NCBI GenBank assembly: GCA_910579805.1
Contig: CAJTWM010000003.1
Span: forward strand, 124,001-188,000
Reading direction: 5' to 3'
Origin: an uncultured Lachnospiraceae bacterium
GTDB taxonomy: Bacteria > Bacillota > Clostridia > Lachnospirales > Lachnospiraceae
Length of the DNA stretch: 64,000 nucleotides
The position numbers were made by a program, and so were the translations under genes. Below are positions 60,438 to 64,000 of the stretch, in pieces. Numbering within the stretch: the first letter of the stretch is position 1; the number at the start of each line of letters is the position of its first letter. The notes beneath the pieces were generated by a model, which searched no databases, had not been told where the DNA came from, and saw only the letters and a list, made by a program, of their open reading frames with translations.

Positions 60438-62303
60438 TTAATTTGATACGATATTTACATTTATCTGATATTTTAGTTCGTATAATTGTTGGTACGCTTC
60501 TTTCCGTCCTTTTACAAAGGCGCTGCGGATTGGATCAGTTATTTTTTTATCGCGGAGTCTTGCGGTCAATAAGGGCGAAAAACGTTTCCCTTCCAAGGCA
60601 ATGGCATCCTGCACCGCCTCGTCGAATGTTTTTCTGACTCCTGTATAGAGCTGGGAGGAATGGGTTACATTTTCCAGCCAGTCAATCAATCCAATCAGGT
60701 CTACCATCTGCCGGTATGGGGACTCCAGACGTTTGAAAGAACTTGGGTATCCGCGCGAGCCGTCATACCATGAATGGTGGCCTAAAGCAATATCGGCATA
60801 ACGTTCCGTAGAGGCGTGTTCTTTTAAGCGTATTTTCCCCATTACCGTATGAAGGTGCGCCATTTCATATTCCTGATCAAACCAGTGCCTTACCGTGCGG
60901 GTATAAAGGCTTACAAAATTAATTTTTCCTGCGTCATGGAGGAGACCACACTCCATTGTATAGTCCAGTACGTCCTGTTTCTTTTTTTCCGCGTCTTGTA
61001 TTTTCTGAATAAAATCAATATCGTCAAAAAACGTAGGCTCTTCATTCATAATGATCTCGGCAAGTGTTTTAGCAGCTTTTCCTACGACATAGGAATGCAC
61101 ATAAATACTCGATGCAAAACGAATCATCATTTTTTTCAGAAACGTTCCATAAGAAAGGCTGTTTTCGGTTTCCAAAAAAGTAGAAGCCAACTGACTGAGA
61201 TGAAAGAAAAGTTGTTCGTTTACGTTGGCGTCAGGGAAAGCGATAACATAATCCCATATCCTTTGATAAAGACTTTCGATATATTTTTTACGGTCCTGCA
61301 TCCGTTCCGGATATTCCCGCAGATACTGACAATAGAATGCAGGCAGGGAAATAAGGCCATACATGCTTTCCATAGAGAAATCCGCAGGATCCGCGGCATC
61401 CATCAGGTTTTCCATTCTGGTGAGAAAACTGTCTATGGTATCCAGTCCGCAGTGATATTCTATGGCATAATAAGAAAAAGTCGAGCGGACAGAAGGTTTT
61501 TTGTTTTGTTCTTCCGCTTCTTGGATCTGTTTCCCGTAAACAATATAAACGGAATCCATAATATCGGCTATATCCTGTGAGGTCATATTGTTGTTACGGC
61601 TATGGGACATACTGGAGGCTATTTGCTGATGAGTCATATAAATATATCGTTCCCATGGAAGTTCGGGGGTTTTTGCCTGATAGTCTTTATCCTGTAAAAT
61701 CTGCAGGGTCAGTTTTCCCAAGCGGATCTTTTCACCGGAAGATCTGAACTGGCCCAGAGCCATATTGGCTCTGGAACGCAGTATGTATCCTTTGGTTTCG
61801 GAGTCCTCAATCTCATCATAGTATTTTAAATATGCCGCCGCTTCTGCAAAACAAAGACGCATTTTGGACATATATTTTTCGGTTTCCGAAAGATCCAGAC
61901 CGATCATCTTATTACAGATATTATGATGTCCGATCCCCAGCCAGTATAATTCCCGAATGATGCCGTTCCGGTCTTTCGCCAGCCTTGCCCGGCTGAGTAA
62001 TGCCTGATGTACCTGACAAAACAGTTCTGCGTCCAGTTCGTTGCGTCCGTCAATGAGGTTAGCGGCAAATTCCTGCAATTCTTCCAATTCCGTTTCCTTT
62101 GCTTCAAACATATGATCCAGCAAAGGAAATAAATGATTTCGCAACAATTCCATATTGCGCTCCACGATCTGTTCTACCCTTTGTTTTGTCAGGGATAGAT
62201 CATGTAAGTATTCTTCAAAAGACTGGGTTTCTGATTTTTTTCGTGCTGTCAGTACAGAAATCCCTTTTAAATTGGCAATATATTCTTCCTGATATGGCTG
62301 CAT
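60438..62303 (-). CDS. HD-GYP-like domain protein
   Basis: 621-residue protein. About 420 N-terminal residues of helix with TPR-like spacing precede an HD-type domain: HSYVVGK, CGLLHDAGKINF, then HTVMGKIRL and HHSWYDGSRGYP. The last part resembles the HD-GYP motif HHExxDGxGYP, but Glu is Ser and one residue is inserted. It could hydrolyse cyclic di-nucleotides or have lost that ability. No membrane segment is seen. It lies 36 bp downstream of a hybrid kinase gene and is probably its operon partner. Confidence 0.8.
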   Translation of the reverse strand: MQPYQEEYIANLKGISVLTARKKSETQSFEEYLHDLSLTKQRVEQIVERNMELLRNHLFPLLDHMFEAKETELEELQEFAANLIDGRNELDAELFCQVHQALLSRARLAKDRNGIIRELYWLGIGHHNICNKMIGLDLSETEKYMSKMRLCFAEAAAYLKYYDEIEDSETKGYILRSRANMALGQFRSSGEKIRLGKLTLQILQDKDYQAKTPELPWERYIYMTHQQIASSMSHSRNNNMTSQDIADIMDSVYIVYGKQIQEAEEQNKKPSVRSTFSYYAIEYHCGLDTIDSFLTRMENLMDAADPADFSMESMYGLISLPAFYCQYLREYPERMQDRKKYIESLYQRIWDYVIAFPDANVNEQLFFHLSQLASTFLETENSLSYGTFLKKMMIRFASSIYVHSYVVGKAAKTLAEIIMNEEPTFFDDIDFIQKIQDAEKKKQDVLDYTMECGLLHDAGKINFVSLYTRTVRHWFDQEYEMAHLHTVMGKIRLKEHASTERYADIALGHHSWYDGSRGYPSSFKRLESPYRQMVDLIGLIDWLENVTHSSQLYTGVRKTFDEAVQDAIALEGKRFSPLLTARLRDKKITDPIRSAFVKGRKEAYQQLYELKYQINVNIVSN

Positions 62304-62338
62304 GATTCGTTCCTTTTTCTCTTAATCCCATCATTTTG

Positions 62339-64000
62339 TTATTTTAACCGTGTACGCAGGATTTCCTGCAGACGTTCCACATCTACCGGTTTGGATAAAT
62401 GTTCGTTCATTCCTGCCTCTCTGGATAAGCGGATATCTTCTACAAATGCGTTTGCCGTCATAGCCACGATCCAAATATCTTTTGCATCCTGTCTGGACAT
62501 GCTCCGTATCTGTCTGGTGGCTTCATATCCGTTCATAACAGGCATTTGGATATCCATAAAGATCAGATCGAAGTACTGTTCCGGCGACGCTTTGAAAATT
62601 TCTACTGCCCGCGCTCCGTTTTCCGCTTCTTCTACCTGTATTCCGATCAGGGATAGCAATTCTATGGCAATTTCTCTGTTTAACTCATTATCTTCTACTA
62701 ACAGGACACGGTATTTGCTGTAATCTATTTTCTTCCCGGCATGCGTTTTTTTGTCGGAATGGCCGTTACCGATCAAATCGGACAAGATCGCAAACAGCCT
62801 GCTCTTAAAGAGGGGACACGGAACAAAAGCGTTTACGCCTACGCGCTCCGCGCGGTATTCGATCTGCGCCCAGTCGCCTTCCGAAACCAGTATGATCGGA
62901 AAATCCTGCCCGGCAAGCTGCCTTACATGGGCGGCCATTTCCAATATGGGGATATCCGGCAGTTCCTGACCTAATAGCATGGCGCATGGCATACGGTCTT
63001 CGTATTGTGCTTCTGTCAACCATGTAACGGCGTCCAGACCGCTTTTTATGCGGATCGGCTCTAAGCCGCCCTCTTGTAAAAAGCCTGCTATCTGTTCCGC
63101 GCGGTCGTCTTTTTCTTCTACGATCAATACGGTCTCTCCCTTGGGCAGAGCCAGAGTTTTCTGATCCTGAGACGCAATATGTATGGGAATGGATACACGG
63201 AAGACGCTGCCCTTTCCTTCTTTGCTTTCTACTTCAATTTTTCCGTTCATGCGGTCCAGTATGTTTTTTACGATCGCCATACCAAGTCCGGTACCCTCGA
63301 TCTTGCTGATGGTAGTATTGCTGACTCTTTCGAAAGGTAAAAATATTTTTGTCAAAAATTCTTCGCTCATGCCGATCCCGTTATCCTTGCATAAGAAATC
63401 CAGCCATACGGTATCTGTTTCTGACTCTCTTGGAGAACCGGTTTCTTCCAGATGCTGAGAGATCTTTACATGTATATTTCCTTCCGTCTGCGTATATTTT
63501 ATAGCGTTTCCTATAATATTTACCAGAATCTGGCGCAGGCGGAGCGGATCGCCCAAAAGCTGTTCTTCGTAGATCTGTCCGATCTCCATATGGAAACTTT
63601 GGTTTTTCTGGGCAGCCTGCGGGCGGATAATAATGGTGATATCGTGTACCATATCTGCCAGTGAAAATTCTTCTTCGCTCAAGGTAATACGCCCGCTGTC
63701 GATCCGGGACATATCCAGTACGTCGTTTACCAGACTCATCAGGTGGGTGGAGGCTGTCTGGATCTTTTGAAGGCAATCCTGCACCCTTGATTTTTCATCG
63801 ATATGGGAAAGTCCGATGGACGTCATACCTACGATGGCGTTCATCGGGGTACGGATATCGTGGGACATATTGGATAAAAAGCTGCTTTTTGCCTGATTTG
63901 CCGCCTCTGCCGCTTTTAGTGCGTCTTCTAATGCTATATTCATCTGTTCCAGCTTAGAAATACGCTGCATACGGTTTTGGGCGGTATCCAGAATCCAAAG
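62339..64000 (-). CDS. hybrid sensor histidine kinase (5' end outside the window)
   Basis: The reading frame stays open to the window edge, so the N-terminal sensory part is missing; an internal ATG at 63970 is not the true start. Visible domains in order: a coiled coil, HisKA (KSSFLSNMSHDIRTPMNAI), HATPase (NIIGNAIKYTQ, DNGIGM, GTGLGMAIV), a degenerate receiver (VLIVEEKDDRAEQI, no phospho-acceptor where expected), and a canonical C-terminal receiver (VLLVEDNELNREI, IFMDIQMPVMNG, LSKPVD). It lies immediately before the HD-domain gene. What it senses is unknown. Confidence 0.9.
   Translation of the reverse strand, partial: LWILDTAQNRMQRISKLEQMNIALEDALKAAEAANQAKSSFLSNMSHDIRTPMNAIVGMTSIGLSHIDEKSRVQDCLQKIQTASTHLMSLVNDVLDMSRIDSGRITLSEEEFSLADMVHDITIIIRPQAAQKNQSFHMEIGQIYEEQLLGDPLRLRQILVNIIGNAIKYTQTEGNIHVKISQHLEETGSPRESETDTVWLDFLCKDNGIGMSEEFLTKIFLPFERVSNTTISKIEGTGLGMAIVKNILDRMNGKIEVESKEGKGSVFRVSIPIHIASQDQKTLALPKGETVLIVEEKDDRAEQIAGFLQEGGLEPIRIKSGLDAVTWLTEAQYEDRMPCAMLLGQELPDIPILEMAAHVRQLAGQDFPIILVSEGDWAQIEYRAERVGVNAFVPCPLFKSRLFAILSDLIGNGHSDKKTHAGKKIDYSKYRVLLVEDNELNREIAIELLSLIGIQVEEAENGARAVEIFKASPEQYFDLIFMDIQMPVMNGYEATRQIRSMSRQDAKDIWIVAMTANAFVEDIRLSREAGMNEHLSKPVDVERLQEILRTRLK

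Noticed and set aside
60849..61580. 243-residue frame antisense to the HD-domain gene
   Set aside because: Composition is that of reverse-complemented coding DNA and there is no ribosome-binding site; the minus-strand gene has recognisable motifs.
1..64000. CRISPR arrays, tRNA or rRNA genes, insertion sequences, prophage
   Set aside because: No regularly spaced repeats, no recognisable tRNA or rRNA sequences, and no transposase or integrase motifs were seen on either strand.

Overview
The window looks like the replication-origin region of a low-GC Gram-positive anaerobe of the class Clostridia, most likely Lachnospiraceae. The evidence is the rpmH-rnpA-yidD-yidC-jag-mnmE-mnmG-rsmG block facing away from dnaA-dnaN-yaaA-recF-gyrB-gyrA, a YidC without the long periplasmic domain, DegS-like, YesM/YesN and RsiV regulators, and many A/T-ending codons. 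No rRNA, tRNA, CRISPR array, prophage or insertion sequence was seen. Family placement is inference.

Layout. (1) 1-10.5 kb, all minus strand: a NarL/DegU-type two-component pair, a signal peptidase, an alpha/beta hydrolase, then the housekeeping block ending in rpmH. (2) 10.5-12.9 kb: a two-part origin. DnaA boxes flank dnaA in the rpmH-dnaA and dnaA-dnaN gaps. (3) 12.9-26.2 kb, all plus strand: dnaN, yaaA, recF, gyrB and gyrA, then a SPOB-type kinase, an NfeD-flotillin operon, a MazG-like protein, a LytTR regulator, a YbjQ-family protein and a cation/proton antiporter. Both arms are therefore transcribed away from the origin. (4) 26-44 kb, mixed: a PocR hybrid kinase with a double-receiver partner, a MATE exporter, HAD phosphatases, a SigV/RsiV-like sigma/anti-sigma pair, an ABC-F ATPase, a TraX-family protein, a second ECF-like sigma factor with its probable own promoter, a YgjP-like hydrolase and a GH31 alpha-xylosidase. 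(5) 44-47.8 kb: the most unusual part. It holds a 611-residue regulator with two XRE-TPR halves, a convergent unrecognised gene, a 45-residue secreted-peptide ORF, inverted repeats and an orphan strong terminator. (6) 47.8-56.1 kb: a sugar-utilisation locus (YesM kinase, carbohydrate esterase, sugar-binding lipoprotein, GH42 beta-galactosidase, YesN regulator) with no permease genes. (7) 56-64 kb: an exonuclease, a D,D-carboxypeptidase, trmB, thioredoxin, a GNAT acetyltransferase, an HD-GYP-like protein and a hybrid kinase cut by the window edge.

The best candidate for an undescribed system is 44.0-47.5 kb. The receptor resembles the RRNPP/Rgg class (XRE DNA-binding domain plus TPRs that bind a peptide), but as a tandem duplication. 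The nearby short ORF has the architecture of a secreted pro-peptide: strong ribosome-binding site, signal peptide and aromatic C-terminus. A second recurring oddity is a short leader element, a small GC hairpin followed by an AGATGGGAG-type ribosome-binding site, in front of yaaA, gyrB, a cysteine-hydrolase gene and the D,D-carboxypeptidase gene.

All calls come from reading the sequence; no database search was run. Where the longest open frame starts before the best ribosome-binding site, the site-supported start is given.
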